Notes under the pieces: generated by a model
Databases searched by the model: none
Seen by the model: only the letters and a program-made list of their open reading frames with translations
Told to the model about the DNA's origin: nothing
Part shown: positions 1 to 11,994 of the stretch, piece by piece
Position numbering within the stretch: position 1 is the first letter of the stretch
How the letters are laid out: each line of letters opens with the position of its first letter
Origin: Rotaria macrura
Taxonomy: Eukaryota; Rotifera; Eurotatoria; Philodinida; Philodinidae
Direction: 5' to 3'
Assembly (NCBI GenBank): GCA_900239685.1
Contig: OENT01000642.1
Span: 1 to 64,000, forward strand
Length of the DNA stretch: 64,000 bases
Made by a program: the position numbers and the translations under genes

Positions 1-2390
1 CACGGGTTTTCGGTGGACACGTAGCGCGTCAGGAACCGCCTGGATTTTATGAAATTTGAAGCCTGGCATTTAGGTGAACTTGTCGTCTAACGGATTCGCA
101 TGAATTCCAGACGATTTTCACACCGGAACAGCAAAATCCAAGGACCGCAAAAACCTTCACACGATCGCAAAACAGCGTTGCAAGGGCTTTTGCAGGACAC
201 GTAGCTCGTCAGGAACTGCCTGGATTTCATGAAATTTCGTTAGTGGGAGCTAGTTAAACATGTCCTCTGACTGGATTTCCACGAATTCCCGACGATTTTC
301 ACGCCGGAACACCAAAATCAAAGGACTCCGAAAACCTTCGCACGATCGCTAAACAGCGTTGCAAGGGTTATTGCAGGACACGTAGCTCGTCAGGAACCCC
401 TTGGATTTCATGAAATTGGAAGCCTGGCAATTAGGTGAACTTGTCCTCTAACGGATTCCCACGAATTCCGGACGGTTTTCACGCCGGAACACCAAAATCC
501 AAGGAATCCAATAACCTTCACACGATCGCAAAACAGCGATGCAAGGGTTTTTGCAGGACACGTAGCTCGTCTGGAACTGCCTGGATTTCATGAATTTTCG
601 AGTCTTGCAGCTAGGCGGACATGTCGTTTAACGGATTCCGACGAATTCCCGGCGATTTTCACGCCGGAACAGCAAAGTCCAAGGACTGGAAAAACCTTCA
701 CACGATCATAAAACAGCGTTGCAAGGGTTTTTGCAGGACACATAGCTCGTCAGGAACAGCCTGGATTTCATGAAATTTCGTGAATGGGAGGTAGTTGGAC
801 ATGTCCTCTAACGGATTCCCACGAATTCCCGACGACTTTCACGCCGGAACACCAAAATCCAAGTACTCCAAAAACCTTCACACGATCGCAAAACAGCGTT
901 GCAAGGGTTGTTGCAGGACACGTAGCTCGTCAGGAACCCCCTGCATTTCATGAAATTTGAAGCCTGGCATTTAGGTGAACTTGTCCTCTAACGGATTCCC
1001 ACGAATTCCGGACGGTTTTCACGCCGGAACACCAAAATCCAAGAACTCCAAAAAGCTTGACGCGATAATAAAACAGCGTTGCAAGGTTTTATGCAAGACA
1101 CGTAGCTCTTCAGGAACCCCCTGGATTTCATGAAATTTCTAGTCTGGCAGGAAGGTGGACATGTCGTCGCACGGATTCTGATGAATTCCAGACGATTTTC
1201 TCGCCGGAGCACCAAAATCCAAGAGATCCAAAAACCTTGACGCGATCAAAAAAAAGCGTTGCCAGGGAGTTTGCGAGACACGCTGCTCCTCAGGAACCCC
1301 CTGGATTTTATGAAATTTCGCGTCTGGCAGGAAGGTGGACATGCCCTCCAACGGATCCTCACGAATTGCCGACGATATTCTCGCCGGAACACCAAAATCA
1401 GACGACTCCAAAAACCCTCGGACACACGCAAAACAGCGCTACAGCGGATTTTTGAGGAACCGTAGGTCGTCAGGAACCCCCCTGGATTTCATGAAATAAC
1501 GCATCAGGCAGGAGTGTGGACATGCGCTCCAACGGATCCTCACGAATTCCTGACGATATTCTCGCCCGTACCCCAAAATCCAAGGAGTCCAAAAACCCTC
1601 AGACACACGCAAAACAGCGCTACAGCGGTTTTTTGCGGAACCGTAGCCCGTCAGGAACCTCCCGGATTTCATGAAATAACGTATGAGGCTGGAAGGTGGA
1701 CATGCTCTCTAACGGATTCCCGTGAATTCCGGTCGATTTTCTCGCCGGTACCCCAAAATCCAAGGAGTCCAAACACCCTCAGACACACGCAAAACAGCGG
1801 TTTTTCGAGGAACCGTAGCTCGTCAGGAACCTCCCGGGTTTCATGAAATAACGTATGAGGCTGGAAGGTGGACATGCCCTCTAACGGATTCCCGTGAATT
1901 CCGGTCGATTTTCTCGCCGGTACCCCAAAATCCAAGGAGTCCAAAAACCCTCAGACACACGCAAAACAGCGCTACAGCGGTTTTTCGAGGAACCGTAGCT
2001 CGTCAGGAACCCCCTGGATTTCATTAAATAACGCGTCAGGCAGGAGTGTGGACATGTGCTCCAACGGATCCTCGCGAATTCCTGACGATTGTCTGGCCGT
2101 TAAACGAAAATCGAAGGATTACCAGAAACAGGTAAATCATGCATTACATGTGTGAGAGGGGATTTTCAGAAGACCCGTAGCTGAATGAAAACTTCTGGAC
2201 CTCTCTAGATTTTTGTTAGCGGAGTTTTATGGGTATCGGCTCTAACGGACTGTCGAAGATGTTCTCGCCGGAACAGCAAAGCCCGATGAATCCGAAAAAC
2301 GGCTTGAACATGCATAAACAGCGTGAGAGCGGATTTTCAAATACCCATAGCTCAAAGAAAGCTTTTGGAATTTTAGTTAGTGCGTCTGGA
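1..2390. repeat. Satellite-like tandem array, about 180-bp unit, ~13 copies
   Basis: The phrase CAGGAACC/TGCCTGGATTT recurs near 31, 211, 391, 571, 751, 931, 1111, 1291, 1471, 1651, 1824 and 2004, giving a 180-bp period. One unit (1651-1823) is 173 bp because a short piece near its AAAACAGCG block is missing. A degenerate last unit runs to about 2390. The array continues off the left edge. Each unit carries GAATTC, a CGCCGGAACACCAAAATCC block and an AAAACAGCG block. It is visibly richer in G+C than its surroundings. Open frames crossing it are shared between units and look incidental. The period resembles nucleosome-sized satellites, but no centromeric role can be shown from sequence. Confidence 0.93.
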
Positions 2391-4510
2391 TTATTCGATC
2401 ACGATGTGATCGTATAGATAGGTGTGAACAGGGGACAATTTCTCTCATTAATATCGGCACCATCAGTAGTATCAGAAACATGAGAAAGTGGTATGTTGAA
2501 TTTGTAATTGGTTTTCGTAAGCTGGTATCTCAATGAAAGCTGACCGAGGTTCTGGGAATCAGTGATGGTGTGAAGTTGATGTGGTGTCCTAATTGATTTC
2601 AATGAATCTCCAAGAACGTTCCTTGTTGTAGCTTGGTGTCTGAACATATTCAGTATATGCATTAAGTTACGTTTCAGCGGTGCCTAAGAGATTTCAGAAC
2701 GCCTAGGTCAGTCTGAACTTTCATATTTTCGTGAATCGTCTATCATAGTGAGATCATTGTGATATCTTATAGATTTCGACATTTCTTGATGATCTCCCGA
2801 AGAGAATTCAGAGAATCAGATTCTTGAGAAAAGTGTGAAATTATCACTGAGTTACTCTTTGAAACTAGGGTCTCAGTGTGTGTCGATTTTGTTGTTTGCA
2901 GATGTGTGGTTTAAAGTGAGTCATTTTAGAAATACCGTTATCTAATTTGGAGAAACCGCTTTGATTTTGTGAATTTCATTTACATACTCGATGCCAAATT
3001 TGAAAGCTTTATTTGCAAACGATCGGGCTTTCCTTTCAGTTAATGATTACACTGAAAAAAATATGGCGCATTAACGAATCTAAAAAGGTTTCGTGGAAGC
3101 TAAAAAACCTGAAAATTTCCGAATTCATTTCGAAAATCTGAACCCTTTCAAAGTTTTCGGGTAAAAGTATGAAAAAGATTGCTAGCTATTCGATAAGCCT
3201 TTTGATGGCTTCGTATCAATATAAGATACCTTTGAAAGGGTTCGGAATTTTGCAACGAATTCGAAACCCTTTTTTTAATATACTAAATGGTTTATAGCTG
3301 ACACACTTGAATGACTTTTTCTGATGAAATCCACACGATATTTTCTAGCCAAATCCCTCAGTCATCTGCTATAAAATATTAAAATTTTGTCACATCTTTC
3401 ATTACATCGAAATACATTATCGGAAGTAGCTTGATGTTATTTGAGAAATAATAAAAATTTTAAAGATGAAATTATGCAACAATTACAATGCTTCATCATT
3501 TTATATGTCGTCTGAAAGATCCCGACTTTCTTTCATTCCAACTATCAATGAAATACTGGAAATTAATTAATTTTCTTAACGCGCATTTCATGGCGTATGT
3601 TTGCATTTGATTGATTGAAACAGCAATAAAGCAACAAGTTTCCTCGGATAAAACATTTCCAGGCAACTGTGCGCTCAAAATTACGTGTGTTCGAAATCAA
3701 AAAAGTACATATATGTACAATCCGATATTTTGACTCTCATAGTTTTGGGATGCAACGGAGGCGTTTACTAGTCCAACTCGTACACATGGCACCGACGATC
3801 AGAATTAACCGACAAAGGCCAGTATAAAATTTATAGCGGTTTATCCTGGTCACTACTGCATCCCAAAATTTGCTTACTCTCTCACGCAAACAGTTGCATT
3901 CAATTTTAGAGAATATATCTGAATAGAAGTCTTTAAAATTGTTGATTTAACGTATTGAAGCCGAGCGTTCAAAATGAAGCGATGATTTTTCTTTCAGTTT
4001 TAAATAGTTGCATGAATTCATATTTATGATAAATTTAAGTTTGTCTATTGATACTTCTTTTTAATATATACACTGAAAAGAGTCATTCGATAATCGATAA
4101 AATCTGTTATTTGAAATATAATAGTTGTTCCACCAAAAAACTAAATGACAGGTGTACTTGAAAAATATGAGTCATCGAATAAATGAAAGTCGTTATCCAA
4201 CATGCGCTTTGTAGAGTAGACTTGTGTGACAAAGTTGGATTACGGTACAGCTTTTTCTAAACAGACTGAAGCTATGATCGATATAAGCTTTTTATACATA
4301 TTAAAAATCATTCATCATATACAAGCATGTATGTCATTTTTTGTAAACATATACGTTTTAATAAGCAAACAAAAGAAATGAGGTAATGAGAGACTAGAAA
4401 AGCATTTTAAAATATTTGATACAGAAACAAACACATCGTCATATGATTTTGTTTTACTTCGTGTTGAAGCAGCAATCAAATGTAAGACATAATAATTATA
4501 CAATAATCAT
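2391..4510. other. Gene-free stretch between satellite and K2P-like gene
   Basis: No supported coding exon was found on either strand. Two inverted-repeat signals occur. One is a 14-bp stem (GAACCCTTTCAAAG and its complement) spanning about 3141-3246. The other is a pair of TTTTGGGATGCA ends near 3747 and 3857. The rest is AT-rich sequence and the presumed 3' flank of the channel gene. Confidence 0.5.
3745..3868. repeat. Possible short MITE with TTTTGGGATGCA ends
   Basis: TTTTGGGATGCA and its reverse complement TGCATCCCAAAA flank about 100 bp of unrelated sequence. The arms are only 12-13 bp, no target-site duplication was recognised, and no second copy was seen in the window, so this is tentative. 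Confidence 0.3.
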
Positions 4511-6406
4511 TCAAATTAAACTTTCGTCGTCGTGTGACTTTAATAATGATGAAATTTGTTTGGAAATTTCACTAAATTCATTTTCATCATGTTCATATAT
4601 ACTTGGAGATTCAAATGACGGTGAACGCGATACCCGTACGGAACATTGAACTGCCAACGGTGAGGATATTACTGGACGATGACGTTGTTTTGATAGTGAA
4701 GTTAATGATGGTTTGAGTTCATCCATGGGTGATGAACGTGATTGTGTGGCCATTTGATTTAGAATAGTTTTCGCTACAAGTGTTGCACGTCTTTTACGTA
4801 CTCGATCTAGATTTGGTTGAGGAAAATCAACATTGTCTTCATCTTCACAACTTGAACTATTGTCAGTAATCGAAGATGATGAAGGTGAAACAGTTCCATG
4901 TCTACTAGATGACATTTGTGGTAGAGGTGATGTAGAGCATCGATCACACCGTCGAATATAAGTGGTCACTTGAACACTTTTATTTTGAAATTTTTCATCG
5001 TGACCATCGGTACTCTTGAATACTCGTATGAGATCAGTGGAAAAACGACGTAATGGTTCTGCTATACCAATAGGACGAAGTGTTGATGCTTGCGGCAATG
5101 ACACTACAGTTCGTGGATAGCGACGTTGAGGAACCACCGGTTCAGACAGAAGATATCGATTCATCTCGCTATCTGCTAAGAAATCATCGGTATTTAAATC
5201 ATGAGAATCTAAAGTAGAATGAATTTGAAAAAATAACCTCTTATTAAAATCACATTTCATGAAATTTACCTATTTGTTGACTAAATTCAAGAAGATTTCT
5301 TAATAGAATCTTTCCAATATTGACTAATATTCCTTCTAGTCGTCGTTTAACAGTTTTAACACATAATAATACAATGGCAAGACCAAAAAATAAATGAATA
5401 CTTCTAAAAAATAAATTCTCTTCTTGATTAGTCGTTCTATTCATATTAATCGTGCATAATGTTGTAAAACATAAATAAAAACGATCTAAAAATGTTTTCG
5501 ATGATATAAAATAAGTACCAATAAGTAAATGAATAACAAATGTCAATATTAATTGTTTCAATGTTAAATCATTATCATTATTGAAATTTTTAAATATATT
5601 TATACACGTATTCATAGGATTTTGAGTATTCGAAGAAGTTTTGAATGTCTTTAAATCATCATCGTCACCTTCTTCTTCTACTTCATCGATCATAATATTT
5701 AATTGTTGTTCAATCAAACGAAATAATACAAATCGACGAATAGAAAGAAAATATTTTGTCGAATAAAAATAGAAAATAATCAATGATATATATTCAACGA
5801 ATCGTTTTATTATATACGTTAGATCAACTAAGAAAACTAATGTTAATGGAATGCCAACTCCTGTATATATCATAAGAAATAATTTTCCCAATTTTGTCTG
5901 TGGTACAAAATCATTCGAACCTTTGAATATAAAAATTATAACATCGATCCTTTTTATTTTGTCATTCTTACCGATTGTCGTTAAAGTTCTTATGATAAAA
6001 AATAAAAAGTTCATAAAATTCCATGTTGAATTTTCTTTGAAATCATCATGTTTTCTTTTAATTTCTTCTTCATACTGACAAATATGTTTGTTAACATATT
6101 TCTTGTATTGTTCTATATCGAGTACTTGTCGTTTTTCAATTAATTTTGTTATAAGACGTTGTCGTGCAAAACTTTCTATCGTTGAAGAAGTTTCTTGTTG
6201 ATCTGTTTCAATTTCTTGTATAATACTAGCACCGATAAGAATATAAATTAAAAATATGAAACAAATCGATAGATGAGGAATGAAAAGTAATGACCAAAAT
6301 CTAGACAGAAACATATTGAATGAAAACAAAGGTTTTTCATTTTTTTAAATAAGAATACATACTTAACCGATAGTACCCATTCACGAACGTTAAACTTCTT
6401 CGACAT
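4511..6406 (-). CDS. K2P-like two-pore-domain channel with degenerate selectivity filters
   Basis: Four exons are proposed: 6406-6363, 6300-5972, 5920-5270 and 5208-4511, with phases 2, 1 and 1 matching and all introns 51-62 nt. They encode about 573 residues. The layout follows two-pore-domain potassium channels: M1 ending in a GASIIQEIE-type motif, a long extracellular cap, pore helix 1 (FFIIRTLTTIG), M2 (LGKLFLMIYTGVGIPLTLVF), M3, pore helix 2 (FYLCFTTLCTI), M4, and a long Ser-rich cytoplasmic tail. The oddity is in the filters. After splicing, P1 reads TIGSN where the family has TIGYG, and P2 reads TINMN where it has TIGFG. Retaining the in-frame 51-nt intron does not restore P1. K+ selectivity is therefore doubtful. 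It may be a non-conducting or regulatory subunit, or a gene losing function, although the frame is fully open. The short first exon was chosen because its phase and the resulting N-terminus fit. Confidence 0.82.
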
Positions 6407-9400
6407 TGCTGATAAACTACCAAAAAACAAAAAAAACAAGAATTCGATTTATTCTCTGTTTTTCTGTTTTCGATGATGAAAAACATGTTAATTCTTTTTC
6501 TATTGACCTAAATCACCTACATTATTGCACACAATACATCTATTTATCATTAGAAAGACGATCTATCAGTCAAGGATAAGTAGTTATTACGTCATCGTTT
6601 CGTACTCACATTCTATTGAATCGAGGTACTGATAGATATAAGCGAACTAGATTACATATCTTTGATACATATGTAAGAAGGACTTGTCAATCAAGAATAG
6701 AATCGATCGACTTATTCACTATGATTTTCCTATGATAATTCTGCCTAATTTCACAATCATAATTAACTATTCGACTTCATTTATTATCACAAATTTCATA
6801 ATTGTCTAACTAGATCAATATGAAGAAAATCTAACTAAAGGGCAAAACATCATGTGACAAATGTCAACAGTTTTTCTTCCAATGTTAAGCAATATCGAAC
6901 TAATTATCTTTATAGAAATATCATGTATTTGTTCGATTGATCAATTAGATAACAGGTAAAAGTAATTACTGATCAACTCATCAGATGTACGGTTGTTTGT
7001 TTTAACCGATCAATATTCATCTAGATCATTTTGGGCAAAAGAAAACAAGATGAGATAAAGTTTCATTTTTCAAACGATCCAATGGAATTCTAATTTCTGG
7101 TCGATTGATTTTCAAAGCATGTGAAATAAATGTTCAAATGACATCATTGGTTATTTCATGGTAAAAATGAGAAACTCTATTTTTCTCCATGTCTACCATA
7201 TAGATAATGACTGTGTCTGTGTAGATAATTCTGGAGATACAATTATTCCTAAAAATCGATTTGCATATGTACCACAATATCGGATGATGCCAATCAATGT
7301 CACAGAAAAAAAACCTAGACTCCAGTTCTAGTGTATCTCGACTGAACAAGATAGTACGTAGTTCAATTTTCTACATCTGCGTGATAGTAGTAAATTTGCT
7401 TTCTATACTAAATCGTGACTAGTCGACTTAGCAATAACTAAGTAGTTGAAAATTAATAAACTGACTGTTGCAATGCATGTAAAAGAAAATGGTCCTCTTA
7501 ATGATGTCACTTATGTACATTCGACCAAAAAAAAAGAGATGAATAATCCTATAGTTAAATAAACATCATTCAATGAATAGTTTGAACAAGACAGCAGGTA
7601 AAATTAGTGTTTATTTTTATCCCTAATCATAAGATATTTAGTTTGTGCAACGAACAATTTTAAAATTGTAGACTAAAGTTTTTAAAAGAAAAATATGAAT
7701 TATTTTCAAATCTTATCTTTCTCGAAAACTTAATATCAATAATGTTTTGAGTTTTAAGTTGATTAATGAATAAATAAACAGATATTGATCTGTAACTCAC
7801 TTGCTTTTCTTTCTAGCGTGCCATTCGAAAGTAATAATTGCATAAGGATAAAGACGATAGAAAGTAACTTCATAGATATAAGAGAGTATATCGTATAGAA
7901 AAGAAAATGGCAATAAATGGTTATCTTCTATAGGGATAGATCTGTACATAGGAATATGTGTGCAACGCATTTGTAGCTTGTCATTCAACTATGTTAATCG
8001 AATCTCTTGTTAAATAGGAGACGTAGTTATTTTCCTTAGTTAAATTTCCTTTCATTATCGTCTTGAATGACAAATAAATCATTTCTATTAAAAATCAACT
8101 TTTGTTTCTTGAAATTAGTTGCTAAGAAAAACACTGTAAATAAAGCCAAAAGTTGTTGTAATACGTCCTTTTTCTCTCTCTTGATTTATGCATCAGTCAG
8201 GTCTACCCCTAAAGACAAAACTACATAAACAACAACAGCAACTGGTTCGTCATATTCGCCAATTAGTAAAAACAGGGTAGACCATGTATAGAATAAAATC
8301 AATGCAGAATAATGAATGTGAGAGAAAACGCATTTTTTTCACTTTGTGTCACATAGGGAAACCTGTCATATTTTCTGCGAACAGACAAGTTGATGAAAGA
8401 ATACGATATACTAGAAAAGCCAACTGGTTGCTATCAACAGAAAGCCTCGTACGAGTAATAGAAAAACTTTTGTGCATATGTTTCTGTTTTTTGTTCTTGT
8501 TAATGAAGAAAAAAAAAGAAACTCATCGTTGATATCAATGCTTGCCTGTTGGTAATGGAAATAAATTATATTTTCATCTTGTTCTTGTTCTATATATCGA
8601 ATGAATGTTAAATGGACATATCACTATGTCTATATATAATGGATATGAAATAGACAACTCGAATAGATATGGATCGATATTTGTTTATGTGTTATTGAAT
8701 AATTAGACAAAATATGTTCGGATACGAGATTTCATTGATTATTACCAGAAGTGAAGGATAAGATTTTCCAGACGGATATCATGACTATCGACTAAAAGCA
8801 AATAATCAGTAAATGTCATATTAATTGAAAGCAAAAAAAAAAGAACTTGTTGTCATGCCATTGCTTGATATTCTTAAATCTGATACAAATATCGATAAGA
8901 TGGTATGTGTGCGTCTCGTTTGAAGAATAAATCTAATACCAAAGTATGTCAATCGACTGTGGATACTTCGAACAAGTAAGATTTATTCCCTATCGAATCT
9001 TTTTGAAATCTCTTCAATATAAGTAACAAGGATAATTCTTTCGTTTGTCAAAGATATTATTAAATGTGGAAATTCGTATCATTTTTGTTTTCGAATTAAA
9101 AACTTCAACTGACATCGATCGACATCAATGATTTCTCTGACTTCATTAGGTATCGTACGAACTAGAATAGTCCAATCATTGCATTTCCATTTTATCTTCT
9201 GTATATTACTTCAGTAAATCCTTAATAGTGAATTGGACAGTGGCGCATTGTATGTCATCACAATACTGTAAAACTCTACAAGACAACAGCTCTTTTTCAA
9301 GTGCAAACATTACGAATGCCTAACAACCTTCATATGTATGTAGACCATTATTGTTTGTTATTTCAACTTATATGAAATAGATAGAGATACATATCGATCT

Positions 9401-9664
9401 TTGATATAGCTACATTTCTGAATAATTATTTGATTTGTTTCCGATAACATAACGTGACAGTTAATTCAGTTATTAGATTATACTGCAAGTATACGATAGT
9501 ATTCATCGTGACCTTAGTAAACGTATGTTATGTTTTGCTGTCTTCATTTTTTAAGATCAAATTATCTTTACTATAAAACAAATATATTCTAAATATAAAA
9601 AAAGAGAAAGAAAAAAAAAAAAGAAACGGAACATAGACAAGTTCTACGTATAAATATTTGCAAT
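6407..9664. other. Gene-free intergenic stretch
   Basis: This stretch lies upstream of the channel gene and downstream of the cyclin-like gene, both on the minus strand. It is AT-rich. Short open frames on both strands show no family similarity or matching splice phases. No RNA gene or repeat was recognised. Confidence 0.5.
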
Positions 9665-11994
9665 TTAATCGCAAAGTATATTGTTTTTCGATTGTTGAAT
9701 CATTCGTCGTTTTTCTAAAATACGTTTAGCAAAACGTTTCGCTGCTAATACAACTCGTATGGTAAATTGTATCGATCGATATTTATCATGAACATGATAT
9801 AATCTATGTCCATTAATATTCATATAGAACAATGGATTGTAATTATATGGATATGTTTTTTCTAAAATATGTAATTGATTCAAGACAAGATTATGCATTC
9901 CAAATGATATTATTCGATTAATATCAGATGTTTGAACAAATGATCGACAGAATTTTTTCACACGATCAAATTTAAAATTATCATCAGTCTTATGACGAAA
10001 TTCATCATTATACATTTTATGTGCATACTAATTCAAAGAGAAAAGAACCATATAAGTTTCGAAAATAATTCTTTACAACATACGAAATAATAATTCGATC
10101 GATTGGTTGGCACGTCTGACATATCACTAATGATTAATGCAATATAACCAGCAAGACCAAGAACAAGTTCAAATGAATAATCGAATAACCATACCATTGA
10201 ACATAATTGTCCAATTGAATTTTTATCATATAGATATTTTAGACAAAGTATAAGAACAGAACTAGCTAACAATGATGAATTAAAACAATTTGACCATGAT
10301 TGAATACAAGCAACATGAATAAACAAAGTTGCTAATGCACGAATCTTAAATAAATGTCGTGTTTTTGTTTTACTTCGGTTGAAATTTTTTTGTAATTACA
10401 AGTCAACAAACTTTAGAAGTATTCAATTGAAGAGTTTCCGTGGAATTTATTTCAAGGTACAATACAAGAAAATCCAATGCAAGAGGCATTTGAACTTCAT
10501 AATTAAGTTGATGATTAACTCGACGTATGCAATCATTGATTTCACGTGGTTCAAATGCATTTGCTGAATAACGTGAAAATTCTTCCATCTTAATATAAAA
10601 TAAATGTGAAAACTTCGGACTTATGTCCGAGAGTTATGTGTACTTCAAAAAGTGAATGAGACAAATCAGTCATGCTAGATCTTGGGAAACCTTTTTGGGA
10701 AACTCCAACACTACTGGTCATCTCAGACATATCTAGGCATTTGCTTTCTGGATGCAGTTTTTGTGCTTATTCAGGCGATGTTTTGTTAGAAAGCTGCGAT
10801 CTGGTTCAAAACTAATATCAGATTCGGAATCAGCGTTAAAAACTGAGTCGATTTATATACGTTGTGGATAATTCTGAGAAAAAAGTTTTCTTTGAAAAAA
10901 TCCCTGTACCCCACCTCAGGGATTGTTTGGTGCAAAATGACGATTTTTTCGATAACTCAGCCATTTCTTGCCGGATCCTTCTCATCTTCGAATTCGAACG
11001 AGATATTCAAGAGACAATTCTGTGCACAAAATTTCAGTTCAATCGAATGTATTTGTAAAGAGTTATCGTGTTAACGGCCAGCCGGACACACTGACCGATT
11101 CTAGAGTGTACTCACTTTTTGAGTACACAAAAATCGTGTTTTTCTTTCTTTTTTTTTATCGAAACAAAACATCATTATTATGATAGCAAAAATTGTAACA
11201 AACATACTCTTATACGACTACGATTGTGAAATTTAGCAGTAAGAATAAAAAAAGACATGGCTCTTAATTGATATGTACGTTCATTATGACCTTGTAATGT
11301 GTCAATAGCATCGATTAATCGAACAGCATGTTGAGTTACTTCGGCTTTCATATTATTTTTACGCTAAAAGCAAATATGTAATGAACAATAAGCAAAAGAT
11401 TGTTTGGTGATTCTTTTCTTTTTCTTGCTTTACTTGAATACCAATTAACCAATTCACAATCGAACAACGCCATGAAAGACGAAATTCACGTCTTGTTAAA
11501 TCAGTATTAAACCACAGTACGGCATAGTTGTATGTGTACAATGATTGAAATTCGGCTATCTAGTATTTATTTAAATCACCATAAAATTTTTCAATTTAAT
11601 TCATACTTACAAGAATATCAATTATATGGTCTAATATATAAAATTCTCGATGTAAACGACTAAATACTTGTGTAACATGTTCAATATGTGGAATATTTGT
11701 ACTATAATAAGCATCTCGCCATGAATAAAGAAGATTATTAGTAACTACGATGATAAAAAACACAGCAAGAATAAATGAAACATCGATGATAAAATAAAAC
11801 ATTACGTGAATAGACAGTAATTTTAATGAAGTTTTTCATCAGACATGAACTAATCGCTGCAACTATTTGTTCGTTTGTTAATTGATGCTAGACAATAGAA
11901 TACAATATTTCAACGAAATCAATGATAAATATTTTTCTACTTCTGTTATCCAACTTGGTATACGTTGTTCGACTGGAATGATTGTTCGTTGCAT
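9665..11994 (-). CDS. Divergent cyclin-fold protein
   Basis: Eight exons are proposed: 11994-11941, 11887-11806, 11744-11611, 11559-11434, 11363-11208, 10588-10412, 10344-10084 and 10027-9665. All phases are compatible, giving about 450 residues. The centre looks like a cyclin box: a WRCSIVNWLIGIQ helix, then VTQHAVRLIDAIDTL, then YQLRAMSFFILTAKFHNRSR, then a REINDCIRRVNHQLNYEVQMPLALDFL stretch (helix 5 and the Pro-containing turn). A hydrophobic C-lobe follows (ALATLFIHVACIQSW, then SSLLASSVLILCL). The hydrophobic C-lobe could be mistaken for membrane segments, but the cyclin reading explains helix order and spacing better. The extended N-terminus (about 100 residues) and basic C-terminal tail are unplaced. 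No subfamily can be named. The first two exons are the least certain. Intron 5 (10589-11207) is enlarged by an inserted repeat. Confidence 0.68.
10599..11130 (+). repeat. Interspersed repeat family, copy A (in cyclin intron 5)
   Basis: This is a 532-bp copy of a family with five members in the window. The left end is AATAAATGTGAAAACTTCGG, followed by a small CGGAC..GTCCG stem. The right end is a palindrome, GTGTACTCA-CTTTT-TGAGTACAC. It lacks the CTAGAATGTGTGCACGG segment seen in the other copies. Its middle (CTTATTCAGGCGATG) groups it with copies B and D. The left end lies only about 11 bp from the 3' splice site of the next cyclin exon. No convincing protein is encoded, so it is probably a non-autonomous element. 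Confidence 0.88.

Noticed and set aside
988-2027. Several 70-110-residue open frames on both strands across the tandem array
   Set aside because: They recur unit by unit on both strands, have no family similarity and follow from the low stop density of the GC-richer repeat.
5921-5971. Reading the K2P-like exon straight through, adding 17 residues after TTIG
   Set aside because: The stretch has good GT...AG ends, typical intron length, and its removal restores the family spacing (TIG..DFVP). The filter is non-canonical either way.
8284-8532. 82-residue plus-strand open frame
   Set aside because: Low-complexity lysine-rich end, no family, no splice partners, isolated in intergenic DNA.
10033-10326. 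Minus-strand frame with hydrophobic stretches, first read as a chemoreceptor-like membrane protein
   Set aside because: Joined to the neighbouring exons in phase, it fits the second lobe of a cyclin fold better.
11208-11363. Treating cyclin exon 5 as a separate short gene starting at its internal ATG
   Set aside because: The splice acceptor before CGTAAAAATAAT and matching phases tie it to the exon at 11434-11559.
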